Positions 1-8,065 of a stretch of DNA of 64,000 nucleotides are shown one piece after another. The number at the start of each line of letters is the position of its first letter. Position 1 is the stretch's first letter. A model generated the notes under the pieces. That model did no database searches, was not told the DNA's origin, and was given only the letters and a program-made list of their open reading frames with translations. The DNA is taken from assembly GCF_025371035.1 (NCBI RefSeq), contig NZ_JANZXB010000002.1, positions 124,001 to 188,000 on the forward strand, read 5' to 3'. Source of the stretch: Sphingomonas sp. LC-1 (lineage in GTDB: Bacteria; Pseudomonadota; Alphaproteobacteria; Sphingomonadales; Sphingomonadaceae). The position numbers and the translations under genes were made by a program.

Positions 1-20
1 AGTTTTGATCGGAGCGCAAA

Positions 21-46
21 ATTCCTCCCCGGCACGGGGAGGATTA
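21..46. repeat. Short palindrome at the 3' end of mgtE (family 3)
   Basis: A palindrome with arms ATTCCTCCCC and GGGGAGGAT around a GCAC-type loop, running into the mgtE stop codon (44-46). The same element recurs at 2112-2136, 37911-37936 and 51854-51878. Read on the minus strand it is a strong GC hairpin followed by ATTTTG, so it could end mgtE transcription, but the T tract is weak. Confidence 0.6.
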
Positions 47-1456
47 CCCCGTCAGCCCGGCCGCCGTCGCCAGTCCCAGGAACGCCAGGAAGCCGATCGA
101 ATCGGTCGTCATCGTCACGAACACCGACGACGCCACCGCCGGGTCGGCATCGAACCGATCCAAAGTCACCGGCACCAGCACGCCCGCCAGCCCCGCGACC
201 AGAATATTGGTCATCATCGCCGCCGCGATCACCATGCCCAGCGCCGGATTGCCGAAGACCAGGCTCACCCCCACCCCGATCACCGCCGCGACGGTGACGC
301 CGTTCATCATCGCCACGCGGATTTCACGCATGATCGCACGCGCCGTGTTGGATCGGGTCAGCTGGTTGGTGGCCAGCGCGCGTACCGTCACCGCCAGCGT
401 CTGCGTCCCCGCATTGCCGCCGACCCCGGCGACGATCGGCATCAGCGTCGCCAGCGCCACCATCCGCGCGATCGTCCCCTCGAACGCGGCGATCACCGAA
501 GAGGCGACCATCGCGGTGATCAGGTTGGCAAGCAGCCAGCGGACGCGGCTCTTGTAGCTGTCGAGGATCGGCTCGTTGATGTCGCCCTCGCCCGCACCCG
601 ACAGGCGCAGCACGTCCTCGCCCGCTTCCTGCTGGATGATGTGGACGATATCGTCGACCGTGATCATGCCGACCAGCCGCCCGCTGCCATCGACCACCGC
701 GGCCGAGATCAGCGCATATTTCTGGAAGCGCAGCGCCACCTCTTCCTGGTCCATGTCGACCGGGATCAGCGTCTGCTCGCGCTTCATCACATCGCCGATC
801 ACGATCTGGCCCGGCGCGCGAAGAATCCACGAAAGCTGACAGGTGCCGATCGGGCGGTGGCCGGGATCGACGACGAAGATTTCCCAGAAATCGGTAGTCA
901 GTTCCTCGTCGTCGCGCAGAAACTCGATCGTCTCGGCCACCGTCCAATGTTCAGGCACCGCGATCAGCTCGCGCTGCATCAGGCGGCCAGCGGACTCCTC
1001 GGGGAAGGACAGCGCCTCCTCGATCGCGGCGCGGTCGTCGGGGTCGAGCGCGCGCAGCACCGCGCGCTGCTCGTCCTCGTCCATGTCCTCGATGATCGCC
1101 ACCGCGTCGTCGGTGTCGAGTTCGGAGGCGATGTCGGCGACTTCATGCGGTTCGAGCGCCTGGATCAGCTGCTCGCGCACATAGTCGTTCATCTCGGCGA
1201 AGACGTCGCCGTTCAGCAAATCCGCGACCGCACGCGCCAGGTTGACGCGTTCCTCGTCCCCGACCAGCTCGAACAGGTCGGCGATGTCGGCGGGGTGGAG
1301 CGGCTCGACCAGCGCGCGCGCACCCTCGTCGTCGCCCGCCTCCAGCGCGTCGAGCACGGCCGTCACATATTCAGGCTTCAGCCGGTCGTCCTCGTCCAGC
1401 TGCGTCTCGGGCAGCGGGGTCTCGGTTTCCAGTTCGGGGAGTTCGGTGTCGCTGAT
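44..1456 (-). CDS. mgtE: Magnesium transporter MgtE
   Basis: MgtE-type Mg2+ channel of the inner membrane, gated by cytosolic Mg2+. About 470 residues, normal for the family. After a 30-residue acidic leader come the MgtE N domain (about 31-135, with HPADIADLFELV), a CBS pair (about 140-265) and five membrane helices (about 285-470, with AGVGGNAGTQTLAVTVRALA). No ATG, GTG or TTG lies in frame between the upstream TGA (1490-1492) and a GTG at 1366 that falls inside the N domain. The best start is an ATC codon at 1456, five bases after a perfect AGGGAGG ribosome site (1462-1468). CTG codons further in are the alternatives. Divergent from the cyclophilin gene. Confidence 0.93.
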   Translation of the reverse strand: MSDTELPELETETPLPETQLDEDDRLKPEYVTAVLDALEAGDDEGARALVEPLHPADIADLFELVGDEERVNLARAVADLLNGDVFAEMNDYVREQLIQALEPHEVADIASELDTDDAVAIIEDMDEDEQRAVLRALDPDDRAAIEEALSFPEESAGRLMQRELIAVPEHWTVAETIEFLRDDEELTTDFWEIFVVDPGHRPIGTCQLSWILRAPGQIVIGDVMKREQTLIPVDMDQEEVALRFQKYALISAAVVDGSGRLVGMITVDDIVHIIQQEAGEDVLRLSGAGEGDINEPILDSYKSRVRWLLANLITAMVASSVIAAFEGTIARMVALATLMPIVAGVGGNAGTQTLAVTVRALATNQLTRSNTARAIMREIRVAMMNGVTVAAVIGVGVSLVFGNPALGMVIAAAMMTNILVAGLAGVLVPVTLDRFDADPAVASSVFVTMTTDSIGFLAFLGLATAAGLTG

Positions 1457-1492
1457 CTCGGCCTCCCTCGATCGTGGATGAACGCGGTGTCA

Positions 1493-1510
1493 CGCCTCTA
1501 TAGAGAGGCG
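1493..1510. promoter_or_regulatory. Dyad in the mgtE/cyclophilin divergent gap
   Basis: Perfect inverted repeat CGCCTCT-ATAG-AGAGGCG (7-base arms, 4-base spacer) in the 116-base divergent gap, 37 bases upstream of the mgtE start. It could be an operator or a hairpin in the mgtE leader. No regulator is identifiable and it is far too short to be an M-box riboswitch. Confidence 0.35.
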
Positions 1511-1572
1511 CCTGGATTTGCCAGCGGGCACAGGAATCCCTACCTGCGGGGCATCAACCAAGGAAGACCCTT

Positions 1573-2028
1573 ATGGCCGAGACTTTTTCCAAGCTGACCC
1601 TGACGCTCGACAGCGGCGATGTCGTCATCACCCTGCGCCCCGACCTCGCGCCCGAGCATGTCGCGCGCATCGGCGGGCTCGCCAATGAAGGCTTTTACGA
1701 CGGCGTCGTGTTCCACCGCGTGATCCCCGGCTTCATGGCGCAGGGCGGCGACCCCACCGGCACCGGCATGTCGGGTTCGGACAAGCCGAACTTGAAGCAG
1801 GAATTCAACGCCGAGCCGCATGTGCGCGGCACCTGCTCGATGGCGCGGACCAACGACCCGAACTCGGCCAATTCGCAGTTCTTCATCTGCTTCGACGACG
1901 CGCGCTTCCTCGACCGCCAGTACACCGTCTGGGGCCAGGTCGAGAGCGGCATGGAGCATGTCGATGCGCTCCCCAAGGGCGAGCCGCCCCGCAATCCGGG
2001 CAAGATCCTGAAGGCGACCGCGGAGTAA
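1573..2028 (+). CDS. Cyclophilin-type peptidyl-prolyl cis-trans isomerase
   Basis: Isomerises X-Pro peptide bonds during protein folding. At 151 residues it is a bare single cyclophilin domain. It carries the family signatures FHRVIPGFMAQGGD (catalytic Arg, about residues 47-60) and SMARTNDPNSANSQFFI (about 87-103). There is no signal peptide, so it is probably cytoplasmic, like PpiB. The start ATG follows AAGGAAGACCCTT, with an AGGAAG ribosome site. It is a single gene, divergent from mgtE, closed by an intrinsic terminator about 27 bases after the stop. Confidence 0.95.
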   Translation: MAETFSKLTLTLDSGDVVITLRPDLAPEHVARIGGLANEGFYDGVVFHRVIPGFMAQGGDPTGTGMSGSDKPNLKQEFNAEPHVRGTCSMARTNDPNSANSQFFICFDDARFLDRQYTVWGQVESGMEHVDALPKGEPPRNPGKILKATAE

Positions 2029-2054
2029 TCTTCCCGCGAACCGGATGGTTTTGA

Positions 2055-2086
2055 AGGGGAGTCTCGAAAGAGGCTCCCCTTTTTTC
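2055..2086 (+). terminator. Rho-independent terminator of the cyclophilin gene
   Basis: A 10-base stem beginning GGGGAG and ending CTCCCC, with one G-U pair, closed by a GAAA tetraloop and followed by six T residues. It lies directly after the cyclophilin stop codon. Confidence 0.92.
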
Positions 2087-2111
2087 GTTGCCCCCCGGCA
2101 GAGGCTTCACA

Positions 2112-2136
2112 ATTCCTCTCCTTGCAGGGGAGGAAT
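2112..2136. repeat. Family 3 short palindrome between convergent genes
   Basis: Palindrome ATTCCTCTCC-N5-GGGGAGGAAT (one G-U-type mismatch), ending 9 bases from the stop of the minus-strand crotonase gene. It could serve as that gene's 3' hairpin. Copies at 21-46, 37911-37936 and 51854-51878. Confidence 0.65.
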
Positions 2137-2144
2137 CCTGGGTA

Positions 2145-2930
2145 TTACGAATCGCGAAAATCCGGCCGCCGCCGCTCCATATTTGCTCGCACCGCCTCGC
2201 GGTGATTCGCGCCCTTCATCAGACCTACCTGCTCGGCGCTTTCCATCGCCAGCATCGTCGCCGGTTCGGTGGTCGCCATCGCGCCGAAGAGTCGCTTGGC
2301 GCTGCGCACCGCATCGGGGCTACGCTCGGCGATCCTGCGGGCGAGCGACAGCGCCTCGGCCCTCGGGTCCTCCGCCAACCGCGTGACGAACCCCGCCGCC
2401 AGCGCCTCGGCCGCATCGAATTCGCGCGCGGTATAGACCCATTCGCGCAATATATCCTCGCGCACACCGCGCCACAGGGCGAAGCCGCCCATGTCGGGAA
2501 CGATCCCCCAATGCACCTCGCGGATCGCGAAGCGCGTCGCGGGGTGCGCGATCCGGATGTCCGCGCCGCCCATGATCTGTGTCCCGCCGCCAAAGGCGAC
2601 GCCGTGGACCGCCGCAATCACCGGCACCGACAGCGTCCGCCAGCCCCAGGCGACCTGCTGCACCAGATTCGCCGGGCCGAAGTCGCGGGCCGACAGGTCC
2701 AGCCCCGCCAGATCGCCCCCCGCCATCGCCGCCATGTCGAGGCCGGAGCAGAACCCCTCCCCCTCCCCCGACAGCACGACGGCGCGCAGGTCGGTGCGGG
2801 CCGCGAGAGTCGCGATCGCCTCGGCCAACGCGTCGAACATCGCACGGTCGATCGCGTTCAGCTTCTCGCCCCGCGCCAGCCGGACATCGGCAACGCCGCC
2901 CGCCACCTCGATGGCCACCCGGTCCCGCAT
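2145..2930 (-). CDS. Crotonase-fold protein, probably a dienoyl-CoA isomerase-type enzyme
   Basis: Enoyl-CoA hydratase/isomerase superfamily protein of 261 residues acting on fatty acyl-CoA. The oxyanion-hole segment HGVAFGGGTQ has Gln where hydratases have their first catalytic Glu. The next segment, REVHWGIVPDMGG, keeps a Glu and an Asp eight residues later. That spacing matches the Glu/Asp pair of delta(3,5)-delta(2,4)-dienoyl-CoA isomerases, and ADIRIA matches their ACDIRY stretch. I therefore favour isomerase over hydratase activity, by inference. The ATG at 2930 is preceded by AGGAGA. Divergent, 48 bases apart, from two thioesterase genes, which also suggests acyl-CoA handling. Confidence 0.85.
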   Translation of the reverse strand: MRDRVAIEVAGGVADVRLARGEKLNAIDRAMFDALAEAIATLAARTDLRAVVLSGEGEGFCSGLDMAAMAGGDLAGLDLSARDFGPANLVQQVAWGWRTLSVPVIAAVHGVAFGGGTQIMGGADIRIAHPATRFAIREVHWGIVPDMGGFALWRGVREDILREWVYTAREFDAAEALAAGFVTRLAEDPRAEALSLARRIAERSPDAVRSAKRLFGAMATTEPATMLAMESAEQVGLMKGANHREAVRANMERRRPDFRDS

Positions 2931-2978
2931 ATCGCTCTCCTTTTGCACTGGCTTTGCGCTCGTGTAGACCATCGGACC

Positions 2979-3401
2979 ATGGGGTTCGATATGGAACGCT
3001 TCGTCGCGATGGGCGGCCTGGGCGGCGGGCATGGCCGGCATCTGGGGATCGCCTATCACGCGCATGGGCAAGACTGGGCGGAACTCGCGCTGCCCTATGA
3101 CCGACGGCTGATCGGCGATCCGGCGAGCGGGGTCATCGCCTCCGGCCCGATCGTCGCGATGATGGACATGGCGACCAGCGTCGCCGTCTGGCTGAAGCGT
3201 GGGCGCTTCGAGGCGCATGTGACGCTGGACCTGCGCGTCGATTATCTCCGCCCCGCAGTCCCCGAGCGGACGGTGATCGGACGGGGCGAATGCTATCGCA
3301 TCACCCGCAGCGTCGCCTTTGTCCGGGGCATCGCGCATGACGGCGATCCGGGCGATCCCGTCGCGCATGTCGCGGGCACCTTCATGGGGATGAAGCCATG
3401 A
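2979..3401 (+). CDS. PaaI-type hotdog thioesterase (first of a pair)
   Basis: Single hotdog-fold domain of 140 residues, predicted acyl-CoA thioesterase. Conserved features are the GVIASGPIVAMMDMATS helix that carries the catalytic acidic residue, and the following strand VTLDLRVDYLRPA. An ATG at 2991 is an alternative start, with GGGG just upstream of it. The stop overlaps the next gene's start (ATGA), so the two hotdog proteins are translationally coupled and could form a heteromer. This is inferred; hotdog enzymes work as dimers or tetramers. Divergent from the crotonase gene. Confidence 0.82.
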   Translation: MGFDMERFVAMGGLGGGHGRHLGIAYHAHGQDWAELALPYDRRLIGDPASGVIASGPIVAMMDMATSVAVWLKRGRFEAHVTLDLRVDYLRPAVPERTVIGRGECYRITRSVAFVRGIAHDGDPGDPVAHVAGTFMGMKP

Positions 3402-3811
3402 CGATGCCCCGCACCGCGATCGGGCATGCGATGGTCCTGCCGCCCTATGCGGAATGGCTCGGTTGCTCGATCGACTGGGTGGATGATGCTCCGCACCTAG
3501 TCATGCCGTTCGGCGACCATGTCATGGGCTGGCCCGGACTGCTCCAGGGCGGGGCGATCGCGGGGCTGCTGGAGGTGGCGGGGATCGCCGCGCTCACCCA
3601 TAGGCTGGCCAGCGAGGGCGGCGGCCGGATCAAGCCGGTGACGGTGACGACCGATTATCTGCGCACCGGCCGCGATCACCCAACGCGCGCGGTCGGCACC
3701 ATCCTGCGCCTCGGCCAGCGGGTCGCCAATGTCGAGGCGACGGCGTGGCAGGAGGATCGCGAGAAACCGATCGCGACCGCGCGGCTGAACTACCGCATCT
3801 TACGTGGCTGA
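3398..3811 (+). CDS. PaaI-type hotdog thioesterase (second of a pair)
   Basis: 137-residue hotdog-fold predicted acyl-CoA thioesterase. It shows the family helix GLLQGGAIAGLLEVAGIAA and strand KPVTVTTDYLRTG. It is coupled to the preceding paralogue by a 4-base ATGA overlap. Its last 22 bases overlap the 3' end of the convergent SGNH hydrolase gene. The substrate cannot be told from sequence. Confidence 0.82.
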   Translation: MTMPRTAIGHAMVLPPYAEWLGCSIDWVDDAPHLVMPFGDHVMGWPGLLQGGAIAGLLEVAGIAALTHRLASEGGGRIKPVTVTTDYLRTGRDHPTRAVGTILRLGQRVANVEATAWQEDREKPIATARLNYRILRG

Positions 3812-4542
3812 GGCTTGGCCAAAGCGCGCTTGATCGCGGCATCGGCGACCGGGGCCATGGCGGCATAGCCCGCCGCATTGGGATGCACGCCGTCGGTACC
3901 GAAGGCCGGGTTCAGCGCGTCGCCGACGTGCAGGACCGACCAGTAATCGGCATAGGTCGCGCCAATGCGGGCCGCGTAATCCTTCGCCCATGCATTCATC
4001 GCGGCGATGCGCGGGGCAGGCTTCACGCCGGGTTTCCATTCGAAATGATCGGCGGGCGGAATCGAAGCCAGGATCACGCGGATGCCGTTGGCCTGCGCCA
4101 GCTCGACCATCGACATGATGTTGCCCTGCACCTGCGCATCGGTCGTGGGGCCGGTATTGCCCGCGATATCGTTGGTGCCCGCCATGATCTGAACCACCGT
4201 CGGATGCAGGTCGATCACATCCTGTCGAAAACGGAGCAGCATCTGCGAGGTCGTCTGTCCGCTGATCCCGCGTCCGACCCGCCCGGGGGTGAAGAATTGC
4301 GGCATCTTGCCGACCCAGCCCTCGGTGATCGAATCGCCCATGAAGACCACGCGCGGCTGTCCGGCCACGGGCGCGCCGAGTTTCGCATTATCGTCCCGGT
4401 AGCGCGCCAGATAGGCGAAGTCGTTGTGCAACCGCTCTTCCCATTCGCGCGCCCAGCGCTGGCCGTCCGTCTCCTTCTGTTGCGCAGAGGCGGACGTGGC
4501 GAGGGTCAGCGCCAGCAATGCGGCCAGGGACAGGCGGCTCAC
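3790..4542 (-). CDS. Secreted SGNH/GDSL-family hydrolase
   Basis: Esterase or lipase of the SGNH superfamily, 250 residues, with a cleavable signal peptide (residues 1-20, ending SASA). Block I is VFMGDSITEGW (nucleophile Ser), block III is GTND, and block V is DGVHPN with the Asp/His pair. The start is GTG and overlaps the TGA of the upstream GH2 gene (GTGA), so the two are co-translated. The likely job is removal of acyl groups from a sugar polymer degraded by the GH2 enzyme; this rests on context only. The 3' end overlaps the thioesterase gene by 22 bases on the other strand. Confidence 0.9.
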   Translation of the reverse strand: MSRLSLAALLALTLATSASAQQKETDGQRWAREWEERLHNDFAYLARYRDDNAKLGAPVAGQPRVVFMGDSITEGWVGKMPQFFTPGRVGRGISGQTTSQMLLRFRQDVIDLHPTVVQIMAGTNDIAGNTGPTTDAQVQGNIMSMVELAQANGIRVILASIPPADHFEWKPGVKPAPRIAAMNAWAKDYAARIGATYADYWSVLHVGDALNPAFGTDGVHPNAAGYAAMAPVADAAIKRALAKPQPRKMR

Positions 4543-7500
4543 GGGCGCAGCTCCGCCGCGATCGCGGTGACGTTCCAGCCGCGAAGCGTGACGCTCGGCT
4601 TGTCCGCCTTGGCCGTGGGATAGCGAATCTCGATCACGCGAGTCTCTCCGGGCAACAGGGTGATGTAATTGTCGCTGAAATAGGCGGGCAGCACCTGGCT
4701 GCCGTCCGCGTTCATCACGGTCAGCTTGGTCTCGATCGCGGGGACGGTGCCGCTATTGGTCAGGGTGATGTTGGCGGTCGTCTCGTCGCCCTGCCCCTGA
4801 AGGCTGGTCGTCGCGGTGACGGTCGCCGCGCCCATCGTCGTCAGCGCACGGTAGCCCGCATCGTCCGGCGCCTGCCAATAGCTGTTGGTCGACAGGATTT
4901 GCCCACCCGCATCGCTCGCCTCCAGCCGGACCAGCACCGGCCCACGCTTCATCGCCGAGCCGAGGTCGAGGTTGAGCACCGGCGTCACCCCCTCGGCATT
5001 GGCGGCGACCTTCGCCTCCTGCTCGCCTTCGGCCCGGCCATCCAGTCCGACGATCTTGGCACGCACTTGCACGCCCTTCAGCGCGTCGCGGGTGTTGTTG
5101 ACCAGGACGACGCGGTGGTCGGGCAGGTTCATCTGGACATGGATCGGCTCGGCGGCCTTCTTCACCCCGTAAAAGGCAGCGTGGGTGTCATAGTCGGACG
5201 AGAAGATCTGCCACGCCGAGGACGGCCAGGCGGGTTGCGTCATCCACAGCATCCGCCCCGAATTCTCGGTCCAGAGCCCGGCATTCATCCCCTCGAAGAT
5301 GGCGCGATAGGATTCATACTCCATCATCTGCGCCTTGCGCTCGAAATCCTCCAGGCCGGTGGCGGGGCCGAAACGGCGTTCGAGCGCGTCGGTGAAGCTC
5401 TTCACCGCGCCATTCCCGGTCTGGTGCCAGTCATGATAGGCCCAGACATCGCCGATCGGCCAGCGATCCGCCTCGGCCGGAATGGCACGCTTCCACGCCT
5501 CCAGCGTCGGCAGCGAGGGGGTGCCGACCTCGACCGAGAAACCCTTGGCATGGTCAGTGAAATATTCGACCGGCGGCCGCCAGTTATACGGCCCCGAGCC
5601 TTGCAGGTTCACCGCGTTGGACGAGGGCATATAGAGCCGCGTCCCGTCCTCGGCGCGCAGCAGCGTGTCCAGCCCGCTATTGAGGATCGGCTGCGGCACG
5701 CCCTCGTTCCGGCCGAACCAGGCGATGATCGAGGGATGATTGCGGAACCGGCGGACCACATCGGCGGCGTTGGCGAGGAAGAGTTGCGGGTCCTCGGCCT
5801 CCATATTGTAATCCTGGGTCGACTCCCAGAAGTCGGACAGGACCATCAGGCCATATTCATCGGCCAGATCGAAGAAACTCTCCTCGCTATTCTGGCCCAC
5901 CCAGTTGCGGATGATATTCAGATGCGCGTCGCGGTGGAGGCGGAAGAACGGCTCCAGATGGGCGCGGTCGACGCGCTTCCTATAATCGTCCATGCCGATA
6001 TTACCGCCACGCGCCGCGATCCGCACGCCGTTGACGCGCAGCACGAGATAGGGAGCAAGACGCGGATCGTCGGCGACCTTCGTCACCGCCGCCGACTGGT
6101 CGCCGCCCGGGGTGAAGCTCATCGCCCAGCCATTTGCCGTCTTGCGGATACCGGCATGGCTGGTGTCCACCACCCGCTGGCTGCCGCGCACCCGGTTGAG
6201 GTCCAGCGTCACCCGCTCCAGATTGCCGTCATCGTCGAACAACGACAGGTCATAGCTGACCTGCCGCATGCCGAAGCGCAGCGCCTTCGAATCGGACAGC
6301 GCACCATCGACCGCCGCCGTCAGCGCCAGATCGTGCAGCGCCGGATCGCCATAGCCATTGGGCCACCAGAGACGCGGATTCTTGACCGACAGTTGCGGGA
6401 ACTCGGCGGGCGACAGGACGGCGCGGATCGTCTGTCCCGGTGCCACGGTGACCGGCTTTTCGACGACCACATCGTCGAACACCGCGTGCACCGTCGTCGT
6501 CACCGGGGTCTGGCCGTTATTGGTGACGGGCACCGCAATCTCGACATCGGCGACGGAATTGTCGGGCTTGGGGAGCGTGGTGACGACCTGCGGGTCGCCC
6601 ATCACCGCCGGGCCGGTCGCGGCCAGCGTCACCCCCTGCCACAGCCCGGTGTTGCGATCGCGGACCGAGGGAATCCAGTCCCAGCCCTCGGTCGCGACGA
6701 AGGTCGGGCCGTCGAGCATCTGGACGCCGCCATTCTCGCCGACGCCCGCCGTCATCGATTCCTCATGCGCGAGCCCCGGATGCGGCGGCGGCGAGACCCG
6801 CACCGCGACGGCGTTGCGCCCGGCGGCCAGCGTCACGGGGAAACGGCCACGGATGAACGCGCCCTTCATCGTCCCCGCCATCCGGCCATTGACCCACACC
6901 TCGGCCGAATAGTTCACGCCGTTGAAGGTCAGCCACATCTGCCGCCCGGCGGCCTCGGGCGGCGTATCGAACTCGGTGCGATACCAATAATCCTGCCGCG
7001 CCAGCGTCTCGGGGATGGACAGGTTGTTCAGCCCCACCGCCGGATCGGGATAGACGCCGCGATCGATCAGCGTGGTCAGGACCGTGCCCGGCACGGTCGC
7101 GGCATACCATTTGCTTGCGTCGAAACTTCCCTGTGACAGGTCCGCGCCGCCGGGGCCGACCTTGGCCGCCTCGATCAGCCGCCAGCCATTCACCGCCCAT
7201 TGCCCGGTCGCGGTGGAGACCAGCGCGGGATCCTTGGGCTCGGGCCTGGCCGTGCCGCTGGTCGGGATCGGGGCCTTGGACTGGGGAAGGGTCCAGGCAT
7301 CCTGCGGCGCCGTCTGCCCCTGCATCTGGCGAACCTGATAGGGCCAGTTCGGGCTGCCGGTCTGGAGCGCCATCCTGGCCGGATCGGGGGCGCGCCGCGC
7401 GGCGACGCGGATGGTCAGCGGATCGACCACCTCGCGCACCATGCGGAAATCGATGACCTTGCCCGCGAAGACCGGCTGATAGCTACGCGGCGCCAGCGTC

Positions 7501-7997
7501 GCCACGCCCGTTACCGGTTCCAGCGACAGGCCGCGCTGGACCACCTGCCGTCCGTTGACGAACAGGCGAACGACCTTCCCGTCATAGCTGGCCGCGATAT
7601 GGGTCCATTTGTTGCGATCCGCCGTGCCGCCGCCCTGCACCACCCCCGCTTCGGTGACGAGCGCGGGCTGTCCGTCGACCAGCGCCAGATAGCGGCGCGG
7701 CCCCCGCGTCGGATCGCCGAAGCCGCCGATCAGCATGGTGGTGCCCTTGCCCATGACGCCGCGCGGCTGGACCCAGGCGGACAGCGTCCAGTTGGGCGCG
7801 ACCACCGGTGTCTGTACGATCGCGCGGCGATAGCTGTCGCCACCCGGCGGCAGATCGGCATTGATAGGGCCGAGGGGTGTCGCGGGGGGCGTGGCCGTCG
7901 GGGTGGCGGGTGCCGTCTGCGCGGAGGCGGCGAGGCTCCAGACCAGCGCCGTCATTGATGCCAGAGCTCCCATCGCTCTTGCCGCCGCCACGCTCAT
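4539..7997 (-). CDS. Secreted GH2-family glycoside hydrolase with N-terminal LamG-like domain
   Basis: A 1152-residue exo-acting glycosidase of the GH2 mannosidase/exo-glucosaminidase-like branch. In order: signal peptide (1-27, ends AASA); LamG/concanavalin-like domain (about 45-185, WTLSAWVQPRG, KWTHIAASYDG); GH2 sugar-binding domain (about 230-400); Ig-like sandwich; TIM barrel from about 640. The acid/base is Glu765 in GRNEG and the likely nucleophile is Glu823 in FSVEVGTPS. The ATG at 7997 follows GGGAGC at good spacing; an upstream TTG at 8033 is less likely. Exact sugar specificity is unknown. Coupled to the SGNH hydrolase gene downstream. Confidence 0.88.
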   Translation of the reverse strand: MSVAAARAMGALASMTALVWSLAASAQTAPATPTATPPATPLGPINADLPPGGDSYRRAIVQTPVVAPNWTLSAWVQPRGVMGKGTTMLIGGFGDPTRGPRRYLALVDGQPALVTEAGVVQGGGTADRNKWTHIAASYDGKVVRLFVNGRQVVQRGLSLEPVTGVATLAPRSYQPVFAGKVIDFRMVREVVDPLTIRVAARRAPDPARMALQTGSPNWPYQVRQMQGQTAPQDAWTLPQSKAPIPTSGTARPEPKDPALVSTATGQWAVNGWRLIEAAKVGPGGADLSQGSFDASKWYAATVPGTVLTTLIDRGVYPDPAVGLNNLSIPETLARQDYWYRTEFDTPPEAAGRQMWLTFNGVNYSAEVWVNGRMAGTMKGAFIRGRFPVTLAAGRNAVAVRVSPPPHPGLAHEESMTAGVGENGGVQMLDGPTFVATEGWDWIPSVRDRNTGLWQGVTLAATGPAVMGDPQVVTTLPKPDNSVADVEIAVPVTNNGQTPVTTTVHAVFDDVVVEKPVTVAPGQTIRAVLSPAEFPQLSVKNPRLWWPNGYGDPALHDLALTAAVDGALSDSKALRFGMRQVSYDLSLFDDDGNLERVTLDLNRVRGSQRVVDTSHAGIRKTANGWAMSFTPGGDQSAAVTKVADDPRLAPYLVLRVNGVRIAARGGNIGMDDYRKRVDRAHLEPFFRLHRDAHLNIIRNWVGQNSEESFFDLADEYGLMVLSDFWESTQDYNMEAEDPQLFLANAADVVRRFRNHPSIIAWFGRNEGVPQPILNSGLDTLLRAEDGTRLYMPSSNAVNLQGSGPYNWRPPVEYFTDHAKGFSVEVGTPSLPTLEAWKRAIPAEADRWPIGDVWAYHDWHQTGNGAVKSFTDALERRFGPATGLEDFERKAQMMEYESYRAIFEGMNAGLWTENSGRMLWMTQPAWPSSAWQIFSSDYDTHAAFYGVKKAAEPIHVQMNLPDHRVVLVNNTRDALKGVQVRAKIVGLDGRAEGEQEAKVAANAEGVTPVLNLDLGSAMKRGPVLVRLEASDAGGQILSTNSYWQAPDDAGYRALTTMGAATVTATTSLQGQGDETTANITLTNSGTVPAIETKLTVMNADGSQVLPAYFSDNYITLLPGETRVIEIRYPTAKADKPSVTLRGWNVTAIAAELRP

Positions 7998-8065
7998 GCC
8001 TGCTCCCTTTTTTATCGCTGCCGGATAAAGCAAATGATTGGTCGTAAAGTCAAAGCTTCCCCGTC

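Noticed and set aside
1366-1368. GTG as the start of mgtE
   Set aside because: It lies in the conserved N domain (EYVTAVLDAL) and has no ribosome site, whereas AGGGAGG precedes the ATC at 1456.
1457-1572. M-box magnesium riboswitch upstream of mgtE
   Set aside because: The gap is only 116 bases, shared with a divergent gene, and shows only one small dyad; the M-box is longer with several helices.
4518-7136. Long open frame (about 870 codons) on the plus strand opposite the GH2 gene
   Set aside because: It has the Arg/His/Asp-rich, low-complexity look of an antisense shadow in GC-rich DNA, no domain, no ribosome site, and the minus-strand gene is certain.
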